Origin: Tethya wilhelma
Taxonomy: Eukaryota > Porifera > Demospongiae > Tethyida > Tethyidae
Assembly (NCBI GenBank): GCA_964030475.1
Contig: CAXIPT010000001.1
Span: 7,468,179-7,532,178, forward strand
DNA length: 64,000 nt
Direction of reading: 5' to 3'
Shown here: one piece after another, positions 21,357 through 32,119 of the stretch
Position numbering within the stretch: position 1 is the first letter of the stretch
Layout: each line of letters opens with the position of its first letter
Program-made: the position numbers and the translations under genes
The notes under the pieces: generated by a model
Told to the model about the DNA's origin: nothing
Database searches by the model: none
The model's input: the letters and a program-made list of their open reading frames with translations, nothing else

Positions 21357-22564
21357 ATGTCCTCTGGAGATAAAAAGGCATTGGTTATTTTAGCTCCTGG
21401 AGCTGAAGAAATGGAGACAGTCATCTCAACTGATGTCCTGAGAAGAGGCAAGATAGACGTAACTCTTGCTGGTCTCGATTCAGCCGATGCAGTTGTGTGC
21501 AGTAGAAATGTCCGTATCCTCCCAGACATGTCACTGGATGATGCTGCAAAGAAGGGACCCTATGATGTGGTGGTGCTTCCAGGAGGATTGGGAGGCTCAA
21601 AGAGACTGGCTGAGTCAGAGAAGGTGAAGCAAGTGTTGTCAGCTCAGGAAGCTTCTGGAGGCTATGTTGCTGCAGTGTGTGCTGCTCCCAGTGCTCTCTT
21701 GTCTCATGGAATAGCAAAAGTGAGTGTATCATACAGTTGCCTTGACTACTACAACTGATCTATGCACAAATTCATTCATTGCATTTGCATTGGCAACCAT
21801 ACTTATTTCAATGACCAGATTTCTTACACTAGTTTGGCATTGTATCTCAACTTATTAGCACAGCCAAAGCACAGCAGTCCTAGTTTGGTCCTCCCCTTAA
21901 TTCCACCAGCAAAATGTGGATCTACAGAAATTGTCTCACATGTTATCTTCTTTGCCCAAAAATGGCTAGACCCAACCTTCAGTAACATCCAAACTTTGTG
22001 AAGCGAAGGCTTGAAAACAAAAGCTTGCCTTTTGTACTTAAAATTTAATATTGTCCATATATTATGCCTTTGAAGATAATGATACATTCCAAAATTTGAA
22101 GAATTTCAACTTTCACGACCTTATTTTCACTGACACAAGAGGCAGGGTCTATGACTAGACTACAATAGTTTTAGCCTGACCCATACCAAAATTCCCATGG
22201 CAGTACAATGGAATTAACATGACAGTAGTAGAGGATATCTTGTTGTAAAGAGCACTTGCAAGATGTACACTTTATTAGCACTAGACAAGACTGTGGCAGC
22301 TAACTTGTACCATCAGATTCACAGGTTGTGTTTTGATTCTGCCATTAGGGTAAACAAGTGACCTCTCACCCCTGTGTCAAGGAGCAGCTGGAGGAGAGTG
22401 GTAGCTACAACTACAGTGAGGCTAGGGTGTGCAAGGATGGCACAGTCATCACCAGTAGAGGCCCAGGATCATGTTTTGAGTTTGCACTGGCTATCGTCGG
22501 AGCTCTCATGGGAGAGGAGGTGGTTAAGGAAATATCAGGACCAATGATGCTGCCACCAAAGTGA
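21357..22564 (+). CDS. PARK7: DJ-1/PARK7 family protein
   Basis: Two exons, 21357-21719 and 22349-22564, joined in phase 0 (donor AAA|GTGAGT, acceptor ATTAG|GGT), giving 192 residues against 189 in human DJ-1. Signature segments are [18 protein letters not shown] (with the Glu that contacts the reactive cysteine), [11 protein letters not shown], the nucleophile elbow [11 protein letters not shown] with the catalytic Cys (Cys106 equivalent), [15 protein letters not shown] and the C-terminal helix. DJ-1 is a cytosolic and mitochondrial oxidative-stress sensor and small-molecule deglycase/glyoxalase-like enzyme. An upstream in-frame ATG at 21258 would add 33 residues with a hydrophobic stretch ([18 protein letters not shown]); I prefer 21357 because family members start there, but the longer form cannot be excluded. 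Confidence 0.93.
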
Positions 22565-22700
22565 TTCATTCTCATCATGGATATTATAGCATGTTCTCAA
22601 CTTGTATAGTGATTTTTTGTGATTTGTAAAGTTTAGTATTGTTATGCACTGTTAATATTACTAGTTTTTGTAGATTCTTTACAGTTTGTATGTCATTTGC

Positions 22701-22708
22701 TATAAATA
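22701..22708 (+). promoter_or_regulatory. TATA box of receptor gene A
   Basis: TATAAATA, 137 bp after the DJ-1 stop and 190 bp before the receptor ATG at 22898. The 334 bp between the two genes thus hold the DJ-1 3' end and the promoter of gene A. I see no kappaB-type site here, unlike in the other promoters of the family. Confidence 0.6.
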
Positions 22709-22897
22709 GATTGGTATGTTGATGGAATTCATTGCTCAGCATTCGTCAGCTCGTCTACATGTGTCTGATCGAGGGGAAGAGCTGGTGGAATTCCCGTGGA
22801 GGTACCACCCACCGGTTCAAGGTTCAAGACTTAGTCTATGATCTAATTCAAGCGCATCTTCGATCAAGTTTCGTATACTTCGATCCAGACAAGGATA

Positions 22898-25258
22898 ATG
22901 TCAAGACCAAGAATCTCTGTCTGTGTTATTCTTCAAAAATTCTCTTTTCTTGTGTTTGCTCTGTGGCAAGGTAAGAACACTTACAAGAGAAAGCTATAGA
23001 TAACGCTTTTTGAGGGGTGGAGCTGGTTGAAGGGCATTGTTCGCGGTTTGTATCTGTACTTTGACAATAGTGTGCCCCTCCCAAAGGCTTTCAATGGCAC
23101 AGACATTCATCTATACACACATATACATACATTCTACACACAGTCACAGCCACTGGACTTGATCAAAATGAGCATTTTTTCTTTGCTGGCAACAATGGGC
23201 CCAATGGTACTGCAAGCATTTCAGTCACAACCCGCCTCAATGGGTCTACCCAACAATTTGACTTTGGAGATCAACATATCATCTCTCCAGCATGTGGCTC
23301 TCATCCCTCAAGGTGTCGTCAACTGGTGGTTACCAACTTCAACAGGACTCAGTATCTTGTGTTTGTTCCATTGAACACCTCCATTGGTATAATGGAGTTC
23401 AACTATGAAGGTGAAGAATTCTCTCATCGGAACACTCACAAAGTTTCCCTTAGTGGCTCATCTCCTTTCAACTCTATCCCGTGTACCCCATTAGAAACCT
23501 TTAACTATGGTACACAGGTTTATGCTGTTTGTACCATTGCAATGGAACGAAAAATGTTTGTTTGTCCAATCTCCAGTCTGGACATCACTATGAATGTTGA
23601 CATTACACAAGCATTTTCTCGATGCAGTGATAATATTCTAACACCTGAAGATGATCCTTCACGTCTGATTAATGATTCCTTGGCTTCGAACTTTGCGTTT
23701 GTACCTCAATTTCCTAGTGGCAAGTTTGTCTTTGCTTATGGTACAGAAGTTTTTGATGTCACCCCAGACACACGTATATTCGATACTTATAGGTCAAATG
23801 GAATTGATCGAGCTGTAAGTGGTCCTTGTCGCCGCCTGGCATTTGCAGGTGGCCAACAACTAATCGCCAACTGCTATCAGGAGGCTGAGGATACAACCAT
23901 TGATGTATACTATGATACTAGATCTAGAGTCTTGGTTGGAACCAATACAAACATTACGTACATCTGTTCCTCGACAACTAGTTCAAATGTAACAACCATA
24001 TTTGGAGAGTCGTACATTAGGTACATGTCTCAAGAGGTGGATGGACTCAACATCAACATCACAGCTACAAATGTGTATGACGGAGTTTGCTTTGGTGAAG
24101 ATGGTGACGAAGCATTTGTTTATCTTGATCAAAATTGGAGACTGTTTGCTGTGAACATTTCTGAAAGTCTCAAGCAACCCATCCCACTCCCTGATCAAAT
24201 GTGTACTGGGGGTATTCAGTGTGAACTGCTACTTCCTGTCTATGATGATCGCTACATAGTCATTCAGAGTGGAACTAGGACTGGCCTGGTTAATGTGACT
24301 GTATTGGATGCTATGAGGGAGTATTCCCCTATCATAACAACTTATGATGTGGATGCTTCACTAGTGACTGTGATTCCATTACCAGTGACTGTCATACCAA
24401 CAACTGATAATCCATTCACAATGAATAAAACTACTGGCACTGTGACACAAGAACCCACTAGTACTACAGAGCCTGCAGAGAATAAATTGATTTTAATTGG
24501 AGTACCAGTAATAGTATCTGTGATTGTTACCATCATCGTAATTCTGCTGACTTTATTAGCAATATTCTTCTACTTTAAAAGGTAAAATAATATTATATTT
24601 GCATTATGTATTATGATAATAAAATTTATTACATTATAGGCATGCTCAGAAATACAAAGTTACAACCAAAGCTCTTGCTGAGACTCCAGGATGTACCAAT
24701 AGGGTGTATCAACAAACCACTGAACGGTATAGGTGGCAACTAACAGATAGAACTTAGTTTAAAATATTGATACTGTAATTATTATGGTATTCTAGGAACC
24801 CTACTAGTCCACAAGAAATTGTAGAAGAAAATCTTGATCAAAAAAGAAGTCAGGAGTTACAACTTACAAGTAAATCAAAAACTGGCCTAGAGGTTGAACA
24901 GAGTTCTGAAGAAATTCGGACCACTCAACTAAAAAACTCAGGTAATGAAACGTGCTATTGTCATTGATGTTGCATTGATCATGAAAATAATATGCACACT
25001 TTAGACCAAGAACATGAGGAGGCCCCTGCTTCACCTTCTAATTTACCACGTGAACCATCACTCTCAAGCTCATTTCCATCCCAGCCTGACAATACCATCC
25101 AATCTATATCTCCTAATAGTATGGGATCAGATAATTCAGAGGGGGATCCAAATAACGATGATATTCAAAACCTATCTTATACTTCAGGATTTGTACAACC
25201 AGTCGACACATCTCCAAATGATAAGACACAAATGGTTACTGGTCATGATAATTTTTGA
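22898..25258 (+). CDS. Receptor A: single-pass membrane protein, subgroup 1
   Basis: Five exons: 22898-22970, 23144-24581, 24640-24726, 24796-24941 and 25005-25258, total 1998 bp, 665 residues, all junctions in frame. Exon 1 is a signal peptide (MSRPRISVCVILQKFSFLVF) ending in phase 1. Exon 2 holds the ectodomain with about 15 N-glycosylation sites, the family's Cys-Gly...Cys motif near the start (SPACGSHPSRC) and a membrane helix (LIGVPVIVSVIVTIIVILLT) near residues 475-500. The last three exons code for a 160-residue Ser/Glu-rich tail without recognised domains. Repeated short beta-type segments suggest a beta-propeller, but this is inference. It is the only plus-strand member and is convergent with the seven-helix gene, 160 bp apart. 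Exon 2 has a second possible acceptor 6 bp downstream. Confidence 0.82.
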
Positions 25259-25418
25259 TGATCATGTATTATTTATTTTTAGAGCGTGTGTTATATGCAT
25301 AACATAATTTTATTAAAAACATCCTTAGTAAAAAAATATTTAACCAAAGTGTTAGTTAACATTAATGATAATTATGTGAACAGTTATGGGGACCACCCAT
25401 TGGTTGGTTGGCCTGCCA

Positions 25419-27415
25419 TCAGTCATCTAAGTCACTTTGATGCTCTAACAAAATTAAATTTTCAGTCTCTGGCTGCTGAGGATGGGTACCAGATGTACGG
25501 TTTTTCTGCTGTTGGTGTTCGTTCATATTATTTTGAACTTCAATTGAGTTTTCCTGGTTGTCTTGAGCTCGATCTCTCTTTCCTTTGATGTAGCGGACAA
25601 TCCTTGTTCCAATAAAACCAAGAGCAGAAAATATTATAGAAGGTAGAATGGCACCGATGAAAGACATAACTCCCTTTGAACTGGTATAAACTTGGACTAA
25701 TCGTGTATACAAGTAAATAAAGGCAATAAAAATCACAGCAAAAGCAACAAAAAAGAACACAACCAGTATTGGTACTACACAATATGCCAGAAGCTTTCCA
25801 CAATATTTACGTGTACATTGATATGCATCAAAATCTTTATCGGTAGCCTTTAAAACAACGGCAACAAAGGCAACAAAACAGAGGATGATTGAGATGTAAA
25901 ACCAAGATATTGAGGCTGCCTCAACTGGTGCCGCAATAATACCCATGATGATGTAGACTGAATGAAAGGCTAACAGTTGGATGAAATAAGTTAGGGAAAC
26001 TAATCCAACAAACTGTATTCCATACTTGCTACACACTGGGCATTCAAATTGTTCTTGGTTGGTTTCACGGTCGATTGTTAAACACAAGCAACAAGGAAAA
26101 GGAATTTTGCTCGCTATAAATTTTACAAGTTCAGGAATTGGAAATTCTGGTTTTGATGATCCTTCATTGGTGAGATTACGTAGTCTATGTTCACTCTCTC
26201 GTCTTTTTAAATGAGCTATTACAATTCCTGAGAAGAATACTTCAACAAATAGTACCAAAAATAGCATACCAGTATAGATTCCAAAATATATCTTCATATC
26301 CAAATATTTACTATTTTCTATCTTTTTGGCTGCCATTATTATTCCGGACAAATCAACACACACAATTATGATGTTCAGAAATAATGATGTCACAATTGAA
26401 GCCCACACAAAGTACTGCAACACTTTGGAACCAGTCAGCTCTTCACAAATGGTGTCATAGAGAGCAACAAGACACAATGGGATTGAGCATGCAAGGAAAA
26501 TAGCAAGAATGAATTGAGCAACCAGTAACAAAGCTCGTTGAAGTCTAAACTGGTCTACGAAATTTATTGTGCAAATATCATCAGTATCATTTTTTGGATT
26601 ATCATGATCATTGAAGAAATAACCAGCATAGTTTTTTTCTTTTTCAAGATTTACACTTGATCCTATTTCTTTGAGAACTGAAGAACCATGTAAGGCATAG
26701 GAGCGAAGCTATAAGGGTGCATGTATGTAAAAGAGGCTCTGAGTTTACTATAGTTTTAATATTATTAGTACTGGTACGTATGTTGCATGTGGGAAAGCTA
26801 ATACCATAATAATACACATAAACCAGCTACAGCTAGGACTAACTTACATTTGTCGTCAAGTTATTGAGTAAACTCTTCAGTATTGTAACTTCATTCATAC
26901 ATACTTCATCAGGACCACTGGCCATGGCCCCATTTGTATGTGAACCATTTGTTGGAGATGTGATAATATTATCACAAACTGAGTGATCGTCGATAGTGAT
27001 GTTTAGATTTCTGCTAATCTACTTGATATGTTAGTAGGGAAAGGAACTGCAGCCATTCTGGTCTGATGTAGAGGTTAATAGGAGATTCCATCCAACGAAA
27101 TTTCATGGTACTATTAAATTTTGGTGAACGAAACTTGTATTGCACATCAACCACCACACTCATTTGTCGGTTTGTAGGGAAAAATGCTTCTTGGAGATTA
27201 TATATGTTATATGTATTGTTCAGCAAGACCTTCTCCAAAGAGATGTAATCACCAATACAATCAGCAGCTGCATCATTCGAATTCAGTTCACTGACTTCAG
27301 CATTCAAACTCTCTTTTGCTCTTTGCAATTGCTGACCATGTCCCACTGGATAAGAGAATACCAGCAGTATAACCACAGTAGTGGTATACAGTACTGCTTC
27401 TTTAGTATGCCACAT
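25419..27415 (-). CDS. Gene B: seven-helix membrane protein with large ectodomain, frameshifted
   Basis: Exon 1 is 27415-26848, intron 26847-26709, exon 2 26708-25419. The ATG at 27415 gives a signal peptide (MWHTKEAVLYTTTVVILLVF). An ectodomain of about 210 residues follows, including VVVDVQYKFRSPKFNSTMKF, then seven hydrophobic helices beginning LLVAQFILAIFLACSIPLCL. The third inter-helix loop holds a cysteine cluster (CCLCLTIDRETNQEQFECPVC) that could bind metal. A 60-residue Gln/Asn-rich tail ends at 25419. Near 27016-27022 the frame breaks: TYQVD is followed by TAG, while the next frame continues directly as SRNLNITIDDH. Deleting one base in this spot would join them, and total exon length is one more than a multiple of three. 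No GPCR hallmark is seen; I do not recognise the family. It may be an intact gene with a sequence error or a recent pseudogene. Confidence 0.68.
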
Positions 27416-27788
27416 TTTTTGCTAATTTTGTCTTGATATATACAGTGAACAATAATTCAGCTCTTGACAACAGTTATCATGTAATTGCTAAGATCTGTAT
27501 GCTTGTCTATATTATATAGCAGTTAGTCCATGTGTGGGCACTTTTCTAGCAAATATTTATAGCTCCAATACTGTTGTTTATGATTAATAAACAATAATCT
27601 TAGTAAATTCATGATCCGGGGAAGTTTTTTGAGCTCATACAGATCAAGCTTAAGGCCAGCCCCACCCTCAAGAATTAGTGCGCATGCGTGATATCACATG
27701 CATAGTCAGTGCACTCTACCAAGAAGAAAAAAAAAACAAAAAAAAACAAAAAAAAAAAAAAACCCTTCAAAATATACACTGACAAAAC
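27416..27788. other. Intergenic spacer with A-rich tract
   Basis: Between gene B's start (27415) and gene C's stop (27789). Contains the promoter side of gene B and an A-rich tract at about 27727-27763. No gene seen. Confidence 0.6.
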
Positions 27789-30700
27789 TCAATTAGCAAA
27801 CACATGGTTATTGTTGCTATAATGAAAGTCAGGATCATTCTCAACATTTGCTCCTGCTCTGCCTTTGCAAAAGGTGCTAGATGAATGTGGAAGAAAATGA
27901 CCATTTTCAACGTCAACACCTCCACACCGACCACTTGATTCAGCCACTGGAGTTAATGCCACATCATCACACTTGCCAGAACCAGCAACATCACAGATAG
28001 GGTTTGGCACTGGATTGGTTATTATACCAGTGTAGTGTTTTCTTCGCTTAGCCTTAGTGTGCCTGTAAATAATTATTGTATGAAAAACAAAAAGCACAAA
28101 CATATTAAGGTAACATAGCAAAAGGAGGGACATCATGCATTGATAGACATATCGTATTCAGTACACACAACTAGAAAATGAAACTCACCTGAAAACGATC
28201 ACAACCATGGCAACAACCACAACGATTAGAATCAGTATTACTAAACTAATCGCAACACTGACGGGAATAACTATTGTAAGAGGAGAATGAGCTTCATTTG
28301 CAGGGGGTCCTACAGCACCATGATCTGCAACATCAGCAACCACACTGCTTATGGTAGTAGTGGGCTTGCTATCAGTTGTCACATTATATGTTTTAATGTC
28401 TGCAGGAGAGGGATCCTTTTTTATGGTGATGTCTTTGGGAGTGCAGGTACAGTTGTATGTGTCTTGGCGGAGTGAAATGGCTGCTAGGTCTGGCTGTGTG
28501 GAGGACTCATGTAGGCTTAAGGAAATGGGGCCTGAGTCACAGTTCTTAGTGAAATTAGCAATCACAAATCCATTTCTTGTATCAAATGTTCCAAGTATAT
28601 TGTCATCTTCAAAGCTTAATATTGGTTGAAAGCAGTCAACATTACTGCAGCCACTTGAAATACTGTCTACTGAAGTATTTCCATCTTCATATAGCGAGAT
28701 TGAGAATGTTTCATTGACTGTTACCACCACAAAGGTAGGAGGAGCACCTTCACCTCCTGCAATGCACTTTCCATACACCACCTCCCCAAAATAATGTGAT
28801 AGTAGAATTTCCTGATGGTTGAAATTTAGTATGTTATTGTTTTTAAGATACACAACTGTGTTCCAATTGGAACAAGGGTAGGGAATTCCCCTTCCAGATG
28901 ACCTGTAGTACTCTGAAGTGCCAGCACATGTATCATGTACAACAGCAGTGTCATGAGAGCAATAAACCACTATATCGCTACCACCAAAATATTCAACCTG
29001 CTTAAAACTCGAGCAACTTTGGAAGTCGTTTAGAGATACAACAAACTGCCCAGCAATAGTTGCCAAGTCAACGGGATACTGTATCACATATCCATCGTCA
29101 ATAAAGTACACATTGTCTTCATCAGAACACTGTCTTTGTCCTCGAGCATACACCACCTCTGATACAGTGTCTGGGTTGTAGATGGTTTCATCTCTGGAGG
29201 ATTTTCGCTCCACAAAAAATCCCGTTCCATTTTCATCAACTCGAAACCTATACTCCAGGATATACATAGATCCCTCACCGACTGAATCTACTGGAAGGTC
29301 CACACATGCTCCAATGACTCTATATCCATCACTTGGTCCTGTGTAGAATGTCTTCACAATGTTACAGTTACGTGTGGCAGGTACGAACTGGTGAGTAAAT
29401 TGTGGATCTGTAGAATTGACGTAGCTGTATGTGATGGCCACCATGCCTCTAATGGAGGGGACGAGGATGTAGAGACGATGCTCATATCGAAACATAGCCA
29501 GGTTACAGCGGGAGAGACTAGGGCCACATTCCTGTGGTAGGTAGTAGCCATGGAGGTCAAGAGTACGACCATTGAGATCTGAAACAGTTGTGATGAGGAC
29601 TTGAATTCCTGTGCTTGAGTTTCGAACAGTAGCTAGATCAAAGTTTTGACAACCTAGTAGAATACCGGTACATAAAATTAGGTGTGTGTGTAGTGGATTG
29701 AGTGACTTCTTATGATACAATAATTATATTCCGTATAGCGGAAAATTTTCGTGGGGGAAAATTTTTGCGTTTTCATCTTGAATAGAAATTCGAGGGGAAA
29801 ATTTTCGTGGATTGTGTCTCAACATTACATGACAACCACATACCTTACAAATTTCATGGGGGAAAATTTCGCGGAAAGCTGCCAAACCGCGAAATTCGCA
29901 AAAATTTTCCCCCACAAAAATTTCCCGCTATACGGTACATGTACTGTTGGACCTATTTAATATAGACTATTAAAACTGAACCTACTAGGCTAGTATATAT
30001 AGCATTGCAAGTGCCAAAACTTTTTCAAATGTACATACATACACATGTAATTATATAGCTTTGCTTGTGCAATTTTCTGGGAATACAAGTAGTATGAGGA
30101 AATGCACAAACAAATGATGCAATACATACACTGTTTTGTACACATGTTGCAATTTGCTACATGTAAAATGCAAATCTGGTACTACTGGTTATGACTTGAC
30201 CACAATGTATATTGCAAATCTGGTTTAATAATATGGTACTGACCACAAATAATAATAATTATGACTGGCACTTTTCTATACACCACAGTTATGGTTACCA
30301 CGGGAGGGTTATTGTTCTTATTGTATCTACACTGTAACCAATCCAGGAAGACCAGTATAATCAGTAGAAAATTTTAGATATTGGTCAAATCAATTTCAAC
30401 TGCATTCAGCAATCAATCTTGAAATACTAGCTTTGCTCCCATATAGATTCTCCTCATTCATAATAACAAATGACATAGTCAAGTACTAGTACAGACATTA
30501 TTACACCGTGCACGCTTGCGCGCTCAGGGGTAAAGTGTTTGGTCTGGGCAGTTGAATGTCCGCAACTTTTTGGCCTGTTTGGGCGTTAGGGGCATCTTCA
30601 TGCAGTGTCTCAAAAGGGATTTGGAAGTTAGGTCTGTTAAAAAAAGTAGCCCTTACGAGTTCGGCAATGCAAAGAAAGGTCTTAGAAGCTAGAAAAACGC

Positions 30701-31357
30701 TTGTTTTCCTTGTTTCAAGATCTCAGAATCAGCGATTTATGTTTCTGCGCTCTTTCATGCCACGTTGCCACTTTAGATTACATAGTAGCCAATAGTCCGT
30801 ATACTTTCATATTGCAGTATCTGGATTTTGACTCACTGCAAACTTGGCGATGCATGCGACTCTAGTGGGCTTGAGAGCTCCTTCACTTGCACAGCAGCAC
30901 ACGGGTACGAGCTCTCTGAGCTCTTGTTATACAATTGACAAGCAGCTGGCACTTATTATTATAGAGTCAAGATTCTTTATTCTAGTGTGCCTGACCACCT
31001 CTGCTTTAACTGTGAGACATAAATTTAGATTCAATTAATTATTTTACTTATTATTTTCACCGGTAAGCATGGAGAGTCTAGTACTATAATAAAAATATTC
31101 TATAGATCAGATTCACCCTTTATATTAATATAATTAGGTCTGAGATACAGGTTATAGTATTTCTAGATTGATTGACACACATACGCTGGATAGAAATAGT
31201 CTTAGCTAGCTCAGTACAACATATTTCTATAGAAATTCTTACCATGGTCAGTTATAGAGTCTTCTGGAAGAGCAGCACCATCCACGTGTAGAAGATGGCC
31301 ATGAATAATTAACAGAAGAAACGTGAATACAATTTTCTCTGCTGTCAGTGCTGACAT
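27789..31357 (-). CDS. Receptor C: single-pass membrane protein, subgroup 2
   Basis: Exons 31357-31243, 29653-28189 and 28062-27789; 1854 bp, 617 residues. Exon 1 encodes a signal peptide (MSALTAEKIVFTFLLLIIHG) and ends in phase 1 before a 1.6-kb intron that holds a palindromic MITE. Exon 2 begins GCQNFDLATVRNSS and has the subgroup hallmark ECGPSLSRCNLAMFRYEHRL, several paired cysteines, many NxS/T sites, a juxtamembrane cysteine block (YNCTC), a Ser/Thr stalk (TTDSKPTTTISSV) and a membrane helix (LTIVIPVSVAISLVILILIV). Exon 3 gives a 92-residue tail with HYTGII close to the membrane and CDVAGSGKC. Exon 1 is nearly the same as that of the pseudogene at 41.8 kb, whose retained ectodomain fragment resembles gene D. 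Confidence 0.82.
29731..29935. mobile_element. Palindromic MITE in intron 1 of receptor C (family 2)
   Basis: About 205 bp with long inverted ends: ccgtatagcggaaaatttt on the left and its near-inverse ending cccgctatacgg on the right, with gggggaaaattttt repeats inside. It can fold into one hairpin. A related end (accgtatagccggaaat) starts at 63864. No coding capacity. Confidence 0.78.
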
Positions 31358-31472
31358 GATAGGACTGTTGATGAAATATTTGTTCGTAAAATGTCATATA
31401 ACCGAAATGTACAGTTAGTCTCAATTAACCTCAACCTTACAGTGCCACGTTACAAGTTGCGGGAGTTACCCA

Positions 31473-31483
31473 GGGAAAATCCC
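31473..31483 (-). promoter_or_regulatory. kappaB-type site upstream of receptor C
   Basis: On the gene's strand the sequence is GGGATTTTCCC; its first ten bases fit GGGRNWYYCC exactly. It lies 116 bp upstream of the ATG, followed by a second GGGAAAATTC-like site at about 31485-31494. The surrounding 25 bp (gggagttacccagggaaaat) are also found upstream of the pseudogene at 41.9 kb. Confidence 0.55.
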
Positions 31484-31494
31484 AAGAATTTTCC

Positions 31495-32119
31495 CACCTA
31501 ACTGCAGATAAAACCACAAAGCACACACTATATATAATATTATATAAACGGCAAACAATCGCGATGATTAGTCTGCATGGCAGCAGCAGAAGTTGTTTGG
31601 TTTCACTCTTCCACTATTGTCCTCTTATTGGGATTCACCTTCACTACCTTCATTGTAGATGACCACATATATAATGTCATGATTCATGGTTGATTTCCCG
31701 AATATGCGGAATCTTTCTTAAACTTTGGTATTTTGATTACGTCTTTGTGATCACTATCTCAACCAGAAATCCTTATTTGTCTACAACTAAATTCTTTCTG
31801 GTATTGGATCAATAATAATTATTAATAATAGAAGATAAATATTCCCAGTACGGTAGTACTGGGTACACAGGAATGGCACGGATGGCCCATTAGCCCAATA
31901 CAAATATTCACGCGAATAACTCTGCAAAAACTGAGCGCTTAGCACTAAACGGCTTCTAAAGCTACTATTTAGCTCTTTCTCTTTCTAATGAGCCCAAAAA
32001 CAGCGCCTAAAACAATCGCTAAAGTAANGATCAGCTATAGCAACAGTTCCATTCAAATGAAACGTAGTCTGGAAATAAAATGAGTAATCTTCCATTGAAC
32101 ATTGACAACACTAACTCAC
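31495..32119. other. Spacer between receptor C promoter and the last visible KDM6 exon
   Basis: AT-rich, with one N at 32028. I scanned it for the JmjC domain expected downstream of the KDM6-like exons and found none, nor any other coding pattern. Confidence 0.6.

Noticed and set aside
25419..27415. Gene B as a classical GPCR
   Set aside because: Seven helices are present, but I see no DRY, NPxxY or GPS motif, and the cysteine-cluster loop is not a GPCR feature.
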